Below are positions 1 to 6,957 of a stretch of DNA of 7,222 nt, one piece after another (position 1 is the stretch's first letter; every line of letters begins with the position of its first letter). The DNA is from HGM05232 sp964646495. GTDB lineage: Bacteria > Bacteroidota > Bacteroidia > Bacteroidales > Muribaculaceae. The notes beneath the pieces are model-generated. The model did not search any database. It was not told the DNA's origin and saw nothing but the letters and a program-made list of their open reading frames with translations. Position numbers and translations under genes: made by a program. The DNA is taken from contig CAZYEO010000119.1 of assembly GCA_964646495.1 (NCBI GenBank), positions 1 through 7,222 of the forward strand. Direction: 5' to 3'.

Positions 1-719
1 ACCATACCTGTATGGCGATCTTTATGCAATCCGCCATTGGTATCATATTCCATCTTTGAAGAACTCACGAGCATCGTACCATTATAATTTTCAATGAGTA
101 TTATATTTGACCTTTCGTCTAAGGTCGTTTTAATATAAAAACCGCTATTCTCCATCACACCATCTTCATTTACCATATAAAATTCGGCTCTGATGGTAGT
201 AGGATTGGGATAATAATAAATCACCTTAGAGTTGTCTACCCATCTATCCACCTTCCAATCGGCATATTCTATCTCTTGCACTTTTGTTTCATTCTGATAA
301 TTGGACATTATTCTACTGGAATAAGCCCATTTGTTTTGTGATTCATTCCATTCTGAGGCAATTATTTTTATAGGTCTGTCGGATCCATCATATTCATATT
401 CATTCATGGCTGATTTTTCCCAACGCACACCTATTTGAACTGCGTTATAGCTTATATCTTTGCTTAGCAATCCCTTTTGATTATAAAAATACTCCTCCTT
501 GGTAAGCGGAGAATCGTCATCCGATTTGTAATCAACAATGCTGTCAAGAAGCTGTATGCTTCCTGATTGTGCTGTGAGGTTCGCGTGCTGAAGTTTGGTT
601 GCAAATTCGGCATATCTATCCCTTGAAACATTATTACGGGATTCTCGCTCTTTCGATTCAATGCTGAAAGCAGATATCATGAGCATCACAAAGAATAATG
701 AGGTAATTTTTGTTTTCAT
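1..719 (-). CDS. Secreted repeat-containing protein of unknown function, 3' end cut off by the window
   Basis: The frame is open from an ATG at 719-717 to the left edge, giving 239 whole codons with no stop; the C-terminus lies outside the window. Residues 1-19 form a signal peptide (MKTK followed by a hydrophobic stretch TSLFFVMLMISAFS), with no lipobox cysteine, so the protein is probably exported to the periplasm or beyond. After a charged segment (21-72), aromatic plus Asp/Asn positions recur about every 30 residues: Y79-N80, Y110-D111, Y141, Y170-P-N172, D201, Y225-D226. They are interspersed with Trp-rich stretches such as SEWNESQNKW (122-131) and ADWKVDRW (153-160). This resembles the YD-like repeats of many secreted Bacteroidota proteins, but I cannot assign a named family; DUF3836-like is only a guess. 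The gene starts 39 bases after the OmpA-domain gene and shows no promoter of its own, so co-transcription is likely. A type IX secretion C-terminal signal cannot be excluded because that end is missing. A shorter ORF at 661-464 in another minus-strand frame is a shadow of this gene. Confidence 0.8.
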   Translation of the reverse strand, partial: MKTKITSLFFVMLMISAFSIESKERESRNNVSRDRYAEFATKLQHANLTAQSGSIQLLDSIVDYKSDDDSPLTKEEYFYNQKGLLSKDISYNAVQIGVRWEKSAMNEYEYDGSDRPIKIIASEWNESQNKWAYSSRIMSNYQNETKVQEIEYADWKVDRWVDNSKVIYYYPNPTTIRAEFYMVNEDGVMENSGFYIKTTLDERSNIILIENYNGTMLVSSSKMEYDTNGGLHKDRHTGM

Positions 720-758
720 AATTTTATGTTTTTAGATTGGTTGCATAGACTTTATTTA

Positions 759-2036
759 TTATTGTTTTATAAATTCCACTCTCCTATTTAACGCCCTATT
801 TTCGGGGGTATCATTCGATGAAATCGGGGATTTCTCCCCTGCTCCATCAGTAATTAAGGCATCGGCAGCAATTCCCATTTTCACCAATTCAGTTTTCACG
901 GCTTCAGCTCTTCTTTTAGAAAGATCCATATTGAAATCATCATTCCCGACATTATCCGTATGCCCTACAATCTTTATCTTAACACCCGGTGCTCCTTTCA
1001 ACGTTTTTGCAATATCATTGATCGTACCCGATGATTCCGATTTTATTTTGTCGGAATTAGTGTCGAAATATATCCCGTATGATATTAATTTCCCCTCTTC
1101 CAATAGCTTATTGCGCGTATCGGGAGATGCCGTAGTGATGCGAAGATTACTTATATAAGGATTGGAGTCATTACAATCTGAGTTATCAAAAATCAATCTA
1201 TCCGGCTTGAAGTTTGATGGAATAAGCGTGGGCATATCTAATACTTTTTGTCCGGCATGATATACTCGTAATCTCCTTTTTTGAACCCAAACAATTACAT
1301 GTTCCACCTTATCAATCTGTAAAGGTGATAATTTAGAGCGACCCTCTACCCAATTCCCATAATAAGCCTGCCCCAGCCATCCGTTGTAGTCACTTGCTTC
1401 CATATATACACCGAAACCCTTTGGGAGTGGATTCCCCTCAACAAACCCCAAATCTTCATTCTCAGACTTAAACAACACCAACCATAGAGCCGGGGGATTA
1501 AAACCTGTAGGGGGAAGTATCACATCAAATTCAATAATATAATTATCAGGTAGGTCGAGGTCTCTCATCAATTGATATTGATTTCCGGAAGTAGTCATGT
1601 GGAGCCAATTACCAGGGGCGATATTGAGTGTTTTCACCTCACCACTCCCGCTCGTAGTCCACATTGCCGGGAAATCACCGGTGGCATCTTGCGAGAAATC
1701 GTCGAACAACAGCACTTTATCTCCGGGAACAAAATCATATTGCGAGAATGAACGTAGATCGGTCTTCTCTTGTTTGTCGGATGACACGGCTGGATTTGAA
1801 CCTGATTTTTGCACCTTCTCCTTCTTGCCGCTATCGATATTATTTTTTACTGCTGCTTCGGTATTGTCAAGAGTTTTCTCCACACCATCTTCGGCAATGG
1901 TTTCCACACGCTGTTCCACCTGTTCACCTGCTCGTTTCACTATCTTTTTCCCTAATCTTTCAAAGACACCTTGGGCAGAAAGCGAATAGAATAAAGTGAA
2001 AACGGTGATGCTTAAAATAATTTTTGTTTTTCTCAT
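759..2036 (-). CDS. OmpA-family protein: signal peptide, LamG-like region, C-terminal peptidoglycan-binding OmpA domain
   Basis: The 425-residue product has an N-terminal signal peptide (residues 1-21, cleavage near SLSA/QG) and no lipobox. Residues 22-75 are charged and amphipathic (KKIVKRAGEQVEQRVETIAE), probably helical. From about 98 to 302 lies a beta-rich region opening with YDFVPGDKVLLFDDFSQDA, which looks like the concanavalin/LamG-type sandwich often seen in this Bacteroidota protein class. Residues 315-425 form the OmpA C-terminal domain: IYFDTNSDKI, GHTDNVG (358-364), LSKRRAEAV and a terminal NRRVEF. D361 and R376 are 15 residues apart, the same spacing as the Asp/Arg pair that binds diaminopimelate in Acinetobacter OmpA, so binding to peptidoglycan is expected. 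There is no OmpA beta-barrel, so it is likely a periplasmic, wall-attached protein rather than a porin. The ligand of the middle domain is unknown. It leads a probable two-gene transcript with the repeat protein downstream and has a -7 box at 2127-2134. Confidence 0.92.
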   Translation of the reverse strand: MRKTKIILSITVFTLFYSLSAQGVFERLGKKIVKRAGEQVEQRVETIAEDGVEKTLDNTEAAVKNNIDSGKKEKVQKSGSNPAVSSDKQEKTDLRSFSQYDFVPGDKVLLFDDFSQDATGDFPAMWTTSGSGEVKTLNIAPGNWLHMTTSGNQYQLMRDLDLPDNYIIEFDVILPPTGFNPPALWLVLFKSENEDLGFVEGNPLPKGFGVYMEASDYNGWLGQAYYGNWVEGRSKLSPLQIDKVEHVIVWVQKRRLRVYHAGQKVLDMPTLIPSNFKPDRLIFDNSDCNDSNPYISNLRITTASPDTRNKLLEEGKLISYGIYFDTNSDKIKSESSGTINDIAKTLKGAPGVKIKIVGHTDNVGNDDFNMDLSKRRAEAVKTELVKMGIAADALITDGAGEKSPISSNDTPENRALNRRVEFIKQ

Positions 2037-2126
2037 GATTCAATATTTTTGTTGTTAATCTCTATATCTGATTTATACTATCATTACATCCTTATGTTTC
2101 TCCAATTCCAAAAAATTATTCTCCAG

Positions 2127-2134
2127 CAAAAATA
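2127..2134 (-). promoter_or_regulatory. Candidate Bacteroidota -7 promoter box for the OmpA-domain gene
   Basis: On the minus strand this reads TATTTTTG, a full match to the TAnnTTTG consensus of the Bacteroidota primary sigma factor. It lies about 90 bases upstream of the ATG at 2036, which would give a 5' leader of roughly 80 bases. No TTTG or TTG is found at the usual 17-23 base spacing upstream; the nearest (2164-2161) is 26 bases away and inside a hairpin. The box alone could occur by chance in AT-rich DNA, but its place between the terminators and the gene is what would be expected. Confidence 0.45.
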
Positions 2135-2155
2135 TAACTCTCAACATATTTATTT

Positions 2156-2173
2156 AACCCCAAAAATGGGGTT
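2156..2173 (-). other. Short inverted repeat (6-bp stem) between terminator and promoter
   Basis: AACCCC (2156-2161) and GGGGTT (2168-2173) can pair around the 6-base loop AAAAAT. It is the third and weakest hairpin after the dehydrogenase gene. On the minus strand it is followed by AAATAAATA and not by a T-tract, so it is not a convincing terminator itself. It sits just upstream of the -7 box at 2127-2134, near where a -33 element would be. It may be a remnant hairpin or a chance repeat. Confidence 0.35.
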
Positions 2174-2192
2174 TATGCTTTAGGGCAACAAA

Positions 2193-2214
2193 AATGCCCC
2201 AAAATAGGGGCATT
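2193..2214 (-). terminator. Intrinsic terminator after the alcohol dehydrogenase gene
   Basis: AATGCCCC (2193-2200) pairs perfectly with GGGGCATT (2207-2214), an 8-bp stem with a 6-base loop. Read on the minus strand the stem ends in GGGGCATT and runs straight into TTTGTTG, so the RNA has a GC-rich hairpin followed by a U-rich tail. On the plus strand the hairpin is followed by AAATCA with no T-tract, so it points to minus-strand transcription, i.e. the end of the kinase/dehydrogenase transcript. Confidence 0.75.
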
Positions 2215-2245
2215 AAATCATATACAAAGAGGTATTTAAAATCCA

Positions 2246-2279
2246 AATCCCGGCTATTCACATCGAAGTAGCCGGGATT
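2246..2279 (-). terminator. Strong stem-loop (11-bp perfect stem) directly after the alcohol dehydrogenase stop codon
   Basis: AATCCCGGCTA (2246-2256) is the exact reverse complement of TAGCCGGGATT (2269-2279), with a 12-base loop in which TTC and GAA could pair further. On the minus strand it begins 29 bases after the dehydrogenase stop codon (2311-2309) and is followed by TTTGGATTTTAAA, a T-rich but interrupted tract. It is either the first of two tandem terminators or a hairpin that protects the 3' end of the mRNA. Confidence 0.7.
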
Positions 2280-2308
2280 ATATAAATATTATCTATAATT
2301 CAAATGTA

Positions 2309-3481
2309 TTATTTCCAGGATTTTGCGAATATATCAATTACTTCATCTCTCCCAAGATCACGCGGATCACATTCAAATAATCCTGCCATAGCCGACCGTG
2401 CGTTGTCTGCCATACGAGGGAAGTCGTCTGGCTTCATGCCATATTCGCTTAGTTTTATATCACCAACACCGCATTCATCTTGCAATGATTTAAGAGCATC
2501 AAGGAAATCACTCGGACGAGCACTCTTTTTGCCTGTCATTACTTCAGCCATCTTCATGTATCGTTTCATTTGATCGTTCTTGAAGGCTTTAAAGTAGGCT
2601 AAAGATATAGATATTAATCCGGCTCCATGAGGTAATTCAGGATAATATGCACTCATTGCATGCTCAAGCGAGTGCTGACTTATACAACTTGACGTGCTTT
2701 CTACCATTCCGGCGAGAGTTGAAGCCCATGCAATTTTTGTACGAGCCTCTATATTTTTACCATCGCGTACTGCAATAGGTAGATATTTTGCTATTAAGCG
2801 TATGGCTTCAAGAGCATATAAATCACTTATTGCCGATGAGCAATTTGCAATATAACCTTCTGCTGCATGGAAAAATGCATCAAACCCCTGATAGGCGGTA
2901 AATTTAGAAGGGATACTCAACATCAGTTCAGGATCTACTATAGCAATTTTGGGGAATGTTTCCGGGATTCCAAATCCAATTTTTTCGTGAGTAGCCTCAT
3001 TGGTAATCACTGTCCACGGATCAACCTCGGTTCCTGTTCCGGCGGTAGTGGGAATAGCTATAATTGGAAGAGCACCATTAGGCACAGATTTACCCTTTCC
3101 AGTTCCTCTTCCGATATAATCCCAGTAATCACCGGGGTTTTTTGCCATTATTGCTATACTCTTAGCTGAGTCAATAGAGCTTCCTCCACCGAGTCCAATC
3201 ACAAAATCACAGTTTTCATTGCGGCATATCTCCGACCCCTCATCCACATGACGTTTTACCGGATTTGCCAATATCTTATCAAATACGATATATTCTACTC
3301 CTGATATTTTTAATAATTTCTCTACACTCTCTAAATATCCATTTCGCTTCATTGCCGTACCCGAAGATATGACGATTAATGCTTTCTTGCCGGGCAACTT
3401 TATAGAGCCCAACTGTTTCAACACTCCTGCCCCAAATATCAATTTAGTAGGCATGAAAAGCTCAAATTTCATATTTTTCAT
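2309..3481 (-). CDS. Iron-containing (group III) alcohol dehydrogenase
   Basis: This 390-residue protein, a usual length for the family, should interconvert an alcohol and an aldehyde or ketone with NAD(P)H in the cytosol. The N-terminal dinucleotide-binding domain shows MPTKLIFGAG (10-19), GLGGGSSIDSAK (96-107) and PTTAGTGTEV (144-153). The C-terminal helical domain carries the metal site. By analogy with E. coli FucO (D196, H200, H263, H277), the iron ligands are D201 and H205 in GFDAFFHAAEGY, H270 in SQHSLEH, and H285 in LPHGAG. At the position of FucO D39, which favours NAD, this protein has Ser (IVISSGTAM, about residue 39), so NADP use is possible; this is inference. Substrate cannot be read from sequence. 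Both M1 and M4 fit as starts; no ribosome binding site decides. It follows the kinase gene by 59 bases, with no TAnnTTTG box in the gap, so it is probably co-transcribed, and it ends at strong hairpins. Confidence 0.95.
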   Translation of the reverse strand: MKNMKFELFMPTKLIFGAGVLKQLGSIKLPGKKALIVISSGTAMKRNGYLESVEKLLKISGVEYIVFDKILANPVKRHVDEGSEICRNENCDFVIGLGGGSSIDSAKSIAIMAKNPGDYWDYIGRGTGKGKSVPNGALPIIAIPTTAGTGTEVDPWTVITNEATHEKIGFGIPETFPKIAIVDPELMLSIPSKFTAYQGFDAFFHAAEGYIANCSSAISDLYALEAIRLIAKYLPIAVRDGKNIEARTKIAWASTLAGMVESTSSCISQHSLEHAMSAYYPELPHGAGLISISLAYFKAFKNDQMKRYMKMAEVMTGKKSARPSDFLDALKSLQDECGVGDIKLSEYGMKPDDFPRMADNARSAMAGLFECDPRDLGRDEVIDIFAKSWK

Positions 3482-3540
3482 CTCGTAATGATTTTATGTT
3501 TAATTGTATACTATATTATAACACTTTATCTACTTTGATT

Positions 3541-4836
3541 CTACGTTAAAAAAGGCAACAATTCCTCTTTTTTCAACGGTTTCGTTAAAAAAGCATTGCA
3601 TCCTGCACCAAGTGCCATATCCTTGTCGATGTCGAAAGCATTGGCGGTAAGTGCAACAATTTTAATATCTTTATCAAATTCACGTATGCGTCGAGTTGCC
3701 TCAATTCCATCCATCTCGGGCATGCGAATGTCCATTATGATGAGATGGTACTCATTGAGTGATGCTTTTTCCACTGCTTCCACTCCATTTATAGCTCTTT
3801 CCAAGGAATGACCTTTCAGGACACCCTCGATCAAGCGAAAGTTGCTATCAATATCCTCAGCCACTAATATACTAAGGCCATCGGTGCTTACATATTTCTC
3901 CTCGTCACGTTTCACCTCATTCCGTGGAATATCGCTCTGTTCAATCATTACTGCAGTAGAGGTTGGTATCCATACCCAGAATGTAGATCCTTTACCCTCT
4001 TCAGATTCATAGCCCACATTTCCGTTCAACTGTTCAGCGATAGCTTTGCATATAGACAGACCAAGCCCATTGCCCGACGCGTGAGTGTCAAGTTTTTGAA
4101 ATCTGCAAAATACTTTATTTTGATTTGCTTGCGATATTCCTATTCCCGTATCTTTTACATACATTTTTACACCCCCCTCATCCGATAATTCATATCCTAT
4201 TTCAATCGTACCTTTAGGCGTGTATTTTATTGCATTGGAAACAAAATTATTCATAATCTGGGAGATACGTTGTTTATCCGAGGTAATCATGCACGTTTTA
4301 TATGGATTAATAGCCACCAACTTTGTGCCGGCACGCATTCTCACCTCAAACATTGCTTTTAGGTTATCGAATAATTCGGCAAGATCAAATTTCTTTTTAT
4401 CCAATTGAATAATTCCCGATTCTATCTTAGAAAGGTCAAGAATATCATTAACAAGATTGGTCAATAACTCATTGTTGGAGGTAATAATTTTGGCGTATTC
4501 CTCCTTTTCTTTCGGGTCGTTTGACTTTTTCAACAGATTTGAAAATCCAACAATTGAACTTAATGGGGTGCGAATTTCATGCGCCATATTGGCGAGAAAA
4601 GCCGTTTTGAAATTATTTGATTGCTCTGCCTGTTGTTTTTCCTCCTCAATTTTCTTAGTCGCTTTTTTTACTTGTTGGGGAAGTATATACATAAAGACCC
4701 CTAAAACTATAATCAATAAAAGTATGGCGCCAAAAATTATATATATGGTGTCAAAACTTGTGTTTGTAGCATCTTGTGTTTCCGAAAATGCTGGCATTGC
4801 GGATAATAAACCGCATAAAAATATAATTTTTCTCAT
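3541..4836 (-). CDS. Hybrid sensor histidine kinase (HisKA-HATPase-receiver) with almost no sensor region
   Basis: The 431-residue product should autophosphorylate on His and pass the phosphate to its own receiver domain. Residues 1-18 look like a signal peptide or first membrane segment, about 19-29 are the only extracytoplasmic residues, and 30-52 are a strong transmembrane helix. A short charged linker (53-75, KKATKKIEEEKQQAEQ, likely coiled coil) leads to HisKA with H86 in AHEIRTPL. The ATPase domain shows the N box NFVSNAIKYTP (N197, N201), G1 DTGIGI (229-234), F box VFCRFQKLD and G2 GNGLGLSI (255-262). The receiver (about 320-431) has E327/D328, phosphoacceptor D369 in IIMDIRMPEMDG, T397 and K419. 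All key residues are present, so it should be active. It has no PAS, TPR, HAMP, Hpt or DNA-binding output domain, and no separate response regulator is in the window, so its signal and target are unknown. A good promoter lies upstream, and the dehydrogenase gene follows by 59 bases. Confidence 0.95.
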   Translation of the reverse strand: MRKIIFLCGLLSAMPAFSETQDATNTSFDTIYIIFGAILLLIIVLGVFMYILPQQVKKATKKIEEEKQQAEQSNNFKTAFLANMAHEIRTPLSSIVGFSNLLKKSNDPKEKEEYAKIITSNNELLTNLVNDILDLSKIESGIIQLDKKKFDLAELFDNLKAMFEVRMRAGTKLVAINPYKTCMITSDKQRISQIMNNFVSNAIKYTPKGTIEIGYELSDEGGVKMYVKDTGIGISQANQNKVFCRFQKLDTHASGNGLGLSICKAIAEQLNGNVGYESEEGKGSTFWVWIPTSTAVMIEQSDIPRNEVKRDEEKYVSTDGLSILVAEDIDSNFRLIEGVLKGHSLERAINGVEAVEKASLNEYHLIIMDIRMPEMDGIEATRRIREFDKDIKIVALTANAFDIDKDMALGAGCNAFLTKPLKKEELLPFLT

Positions 4837-4899
4837 ACTCTATTCTATGATAATACGACTCCTTGCCGATAATAATTATTTTAATATTACGAAACCAAG

Positions 4900-4928
4900 C
4901 AAATATACAACTATTTTTGAAAAACAAA
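4900..4928 (-). promoter_or_regulatory. Bacteroidota-type promoter for the kinase gene (-33 and -7 boxes)
   Basis: On the minus strand the -7 box TATATTTG (4907-4900) matches TAnnTTTG exactly, and a -33 box TTTG (4928-4925) lies 17 bases upstream, inside the 17-23 spacing reported for this phylum. Transcription would start near 4893, giving a leader of about 57 bases before the ATG at 4836. It sits in the 156-base gap after the lipoprotein gene, where I see no clear terminator hairpin, so some read-through from that gene may also reach the kinase. Confidence 0.7.
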
Positions 4929-4992
4929 TATTATTTACAAATAAAGATAATACATTTCTTACAACATCTCAAACGCAACAACCGGAATCTCA

Positions 4993-6957
4993 TTAATTTC
5001 TGGTTTTGTTGTATCTATCGTTGGGGTTTTGTTGCTGAAAAATATTTTTCCCGAAAGCATCCTCCTCCGTATTCTCGTCATCTTCATTGTCACCCTTTTT
5101 ACCCTCCTTCTTGAGTTTTTCTTTCTCCCATTTATTCAATTCGGGTTTGTTTTTCTTAATATCTTGTGGCTTTTGCGTATCAATAGGTTGGGCATATATA
5201 TCCCATGATTGTTCTACATCCCAATTTTTCTTCAAATTAATTTTTTTAGGATAGTAATATACCTCTTCGGGTTGTTGATGTTTTCCAAAATTACCGGTAT
5301 CAAACTTTCCGTTTCCATTGCGATCAAGAACCAATCGTGCATAAAATACTCCCGGCATCAGATATTGAAAATCGGCTACCCCTTTAACTACAGGAGCAAT
5401 ACGCACCACTTTATCGTCGCTTCCGAGAAGCTCCACAAATGCAGAATCGGGCACATTTACCAAAAAAGTAAGATTTGAATATTCTTCGAGATCGCGAGTC
5501 TTAAACTCGTGAGTTAATGTTTCATTATGAAGACCATACATATCCCTTATGGATGTTGAATCCACAGTCAATTTATATGACGTGCCGGGATCCCAATCAT
5601 ATTTAAGTATGTAATTAAGTTGGGAATAATCATTAGCCCTCTCTATTTTCACAACTCCGGCTGGCTCCCACACGGTATCTACTTTCATTTGAAGATGTAC
5701 ACCTTGTTGATTTATAGAATCCAATGGGGTTTCTGAGGCAAAAAACAATGGTAGATTTACATCTTGAGTTACATTACTACGCACTGCAAATTTAATAAAT
5801 TCTATTTTGGGCAAAGTATCGGCTTCCGCCTCTTTTTTATTTTTTTTGACCGGTTTCGCTCTTTTCATGCGGAAATTAAGAGTATCCGTTTTCAACGAAA
5901 GATTATTGGTACTATCCGTACGAAGATAGGTTGTGGCAATTGTTATAGTATCACGAGCCATCAATGCACTATCGTTCAACCAATAGGTGAGAGTGTCGTT
6001 GGTGAGCGAACGGTCGAGTTTATACCAATTTTTGGGTGTATTTTCCATTCCTACAATTTCAAGAGTAGGCAAAGAGTCGTTTTTGGTGGCAAACTGAATA
6101 TAGAGTCTTTTGCGATCAAGTCGATCATCTTTTACAAGATATTGTGATTTCACCTCCTCATTAAACATATTCAGAAGTATATCATTGGGGTAATAGGACG
6201 TGTGTGTAGCATCTATTATTGTATCTATTTTATGCTCTGCCGTAAACATGGTATCCCGTGTTATCTTATTCACTGCGTAGGGAGTGATTATGCTATCATA
6301 AAATGCAATATCTTCAGTGGGATTAGCAAATTTATTATCCCTATCTATATCTTTAATGGCAAATAACCGGTAACGTCCCTCTTTCAGATTGCGTATGGTG
6401 AACTGCCCCAAATCATTGGTACGAGAGATTCGCACAAGAGGCAATTTGTAGAATGCGGTATCGTCAAGCACAGTATGTACACCCACAAGTACTTTTTGTT
6501 GGGGTTCCAGATCACGCGCATTTAATAGCATTCCCGATATTTGAAGTGAATCCATGGAATTGCCCGTTGCAAATGCGTACGAAAAGCCATCTATAGGGTT
6601 ACCTTCGTTAAAATCTTGAATAGCATCGGCAAAATCTATAGAGTATGTAGTGTTAGGCATCAAAGAGTCCCGAATTTCAATCACCACTTTGCGCCCTTGA
6701 GCACGAATAGAAGCGGCTTCCTTCTGCACAGGCGACACCACAACCTTGTCATTTTGATCTTTTAGCTGAATAAGCTCATCAAACTCAATTTCAATTTTCT
6801 TTTTTGTAACGTTCAAAGAATTGGGCTGAGGAGTACTTTTCACAAACAACGGAGGTAGCTCGTCACGAGCTCCACCCTCAGGACGTCCCATACTCGCACA
6901 TGAATAGAGAAAAATCCCTATCAATAATGCAGTTACAAAATATACAGTCTTCTCCAA
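4993..6957 (-). CDS. Lipoprotein with SbsA/Big_5-type Ig-like domain, probable TTG start
   Basis: The 654-residue product has a lipoprotein signal peptide with lipobox LYSC (C20), then ASMGRPEGG. No acidic cluster follows the cysteine, so the Bacteroidota surface-export signal is absent and a periplasm-facing outer-membrane lipoprotein is the better guess. Residues 35-133 (PPLFVKSTPQPNS, EIEFDELIQLKD, LMPNTTYSIDF, GFSYAFATG) match the bacterial Ig-like domain of the SbsA type. Residues 138-226 and about 495-575 look like two related transthyretin-like modules, each with a Gly-Tyr/Phe turn followed by an Asp/Asn-rich loop (DIDRDNKF; LDRNGNGKFDTG). The C-terminal 60 residues are highly charged (KEKLKKEGKKGDNEDDENTEE) and likely disordered. 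The start codon is TTG (6957-6955); no ATG lies upstream in frame before the stop at 6999-6997, and the next ATG is codon 23, past the lipobox. The family is common in Bacteroidota, but its role is not known to me. Confidence 0.9.
   Translation of the reverse strand: MEKTVYFVTALLIGIFLYSCASMGRPEGGARDELPPLFVKSTPQPNSLNVTKKKIEIEFDELIQLKDQNDKVVVSPVQKEAASIRAQGRKVVIEIRDSLMPNTTYSIDFADAIQDFNEGNPIDGFSYAFATGNSMDSLQISGMLLNARDLEPQQKVLVGVHTVLDDTAFYKLPLVRISRTNDLGQFTIRNLKEGRYRLFAIKDIDRDNKFANPTEDIAFYDSIITPYAVNKITRDTMFTAEHKIDTIIDATHTSYYPNDILLNMFNEEVKSQYLVKDDRLDRKRLYIQFATKNDSLPTLEIVGMENTPKNWYKLDRSLTNDTLTYWLNDSALMARDTITIATTYLRTDSTNNLSLKTDTLNFRMKRAKPVKKNKKEAEADTLPKIEFIKFAVRSNVTQDVNLPLFFASETPLDSINQQGVHLQMKVDTVWEPAGVVKIERANDYSQLNYILKYDWDPGTSYKLTVDSTSIRDMYGLHNETLTHEFKTRDLEEYSNLTFLVNVPDSAFVELLGSDDKVVRIAPVVKGVADFQYLMPGVFYARLVLDRNGNGKFDTGNFGKHQQPEEVYYYPKKINLKKNWDVEQSWDIYAQPIDTQKPQDIKKNKPELNKWEKEKLKKEGKKGDNEDDENTEEDAFGKNIFQQQNPNDRYNKTRN

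Noticed and set aside
464..661. Minus-strand 65-codon open frame
   Set aside because: It lies in another frame inside the signal-peptide-bearing repeat gene (719 to left edge), whose longer frame has better support.
1597..1999. Two overlapping plus-strand open frames opposite the OmpA-domain gene
   Set aside because: They are antisense to a well-supported gene, overlap each other in different frames and look like Ser/Cys/Phe-rich shadow translation.
3507..3520. Near-palindrome TATACTATATTATA between the kinase and dehydrogenase genes
   Set aside because: It is imperfect and pure A/T apart from one C, so it is likely chance in AT-rich DNA; the TATAAT-like core does not match the phylum's promoter consensus.
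4810..4815. Cys8 of the kinase as a lipobox cysteine
   Set aside because: Cys8 is too near the N-terminus for a lipoprotein signal peptide, leaving too short a hydrophobic segment before it.
4457..4996. Plus-strand open frame of 179 codons
   Set aside because: It runs antisense to the kinase gene and across its promoter; the minus-strand frame has clear kinase motifs, and this one shows no recognisable domain.
5764..6147. Plus-strand open frame of 127 codons opposite the lipoprotein gene
   Set aside because: It is antisense to a well-supported lipoprotein gene and rich in Phe, Ile and Cys, as shadow frames of this gene would be; no start context or domain is seen.
6880..6900. Possible surface-export signal after the lipoprotein cysteine
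   Set aside because: The residues after C20 are ASMGRPEGG, without the acidic cluster typical of the Bacteroidota surface lipoprotein signal.
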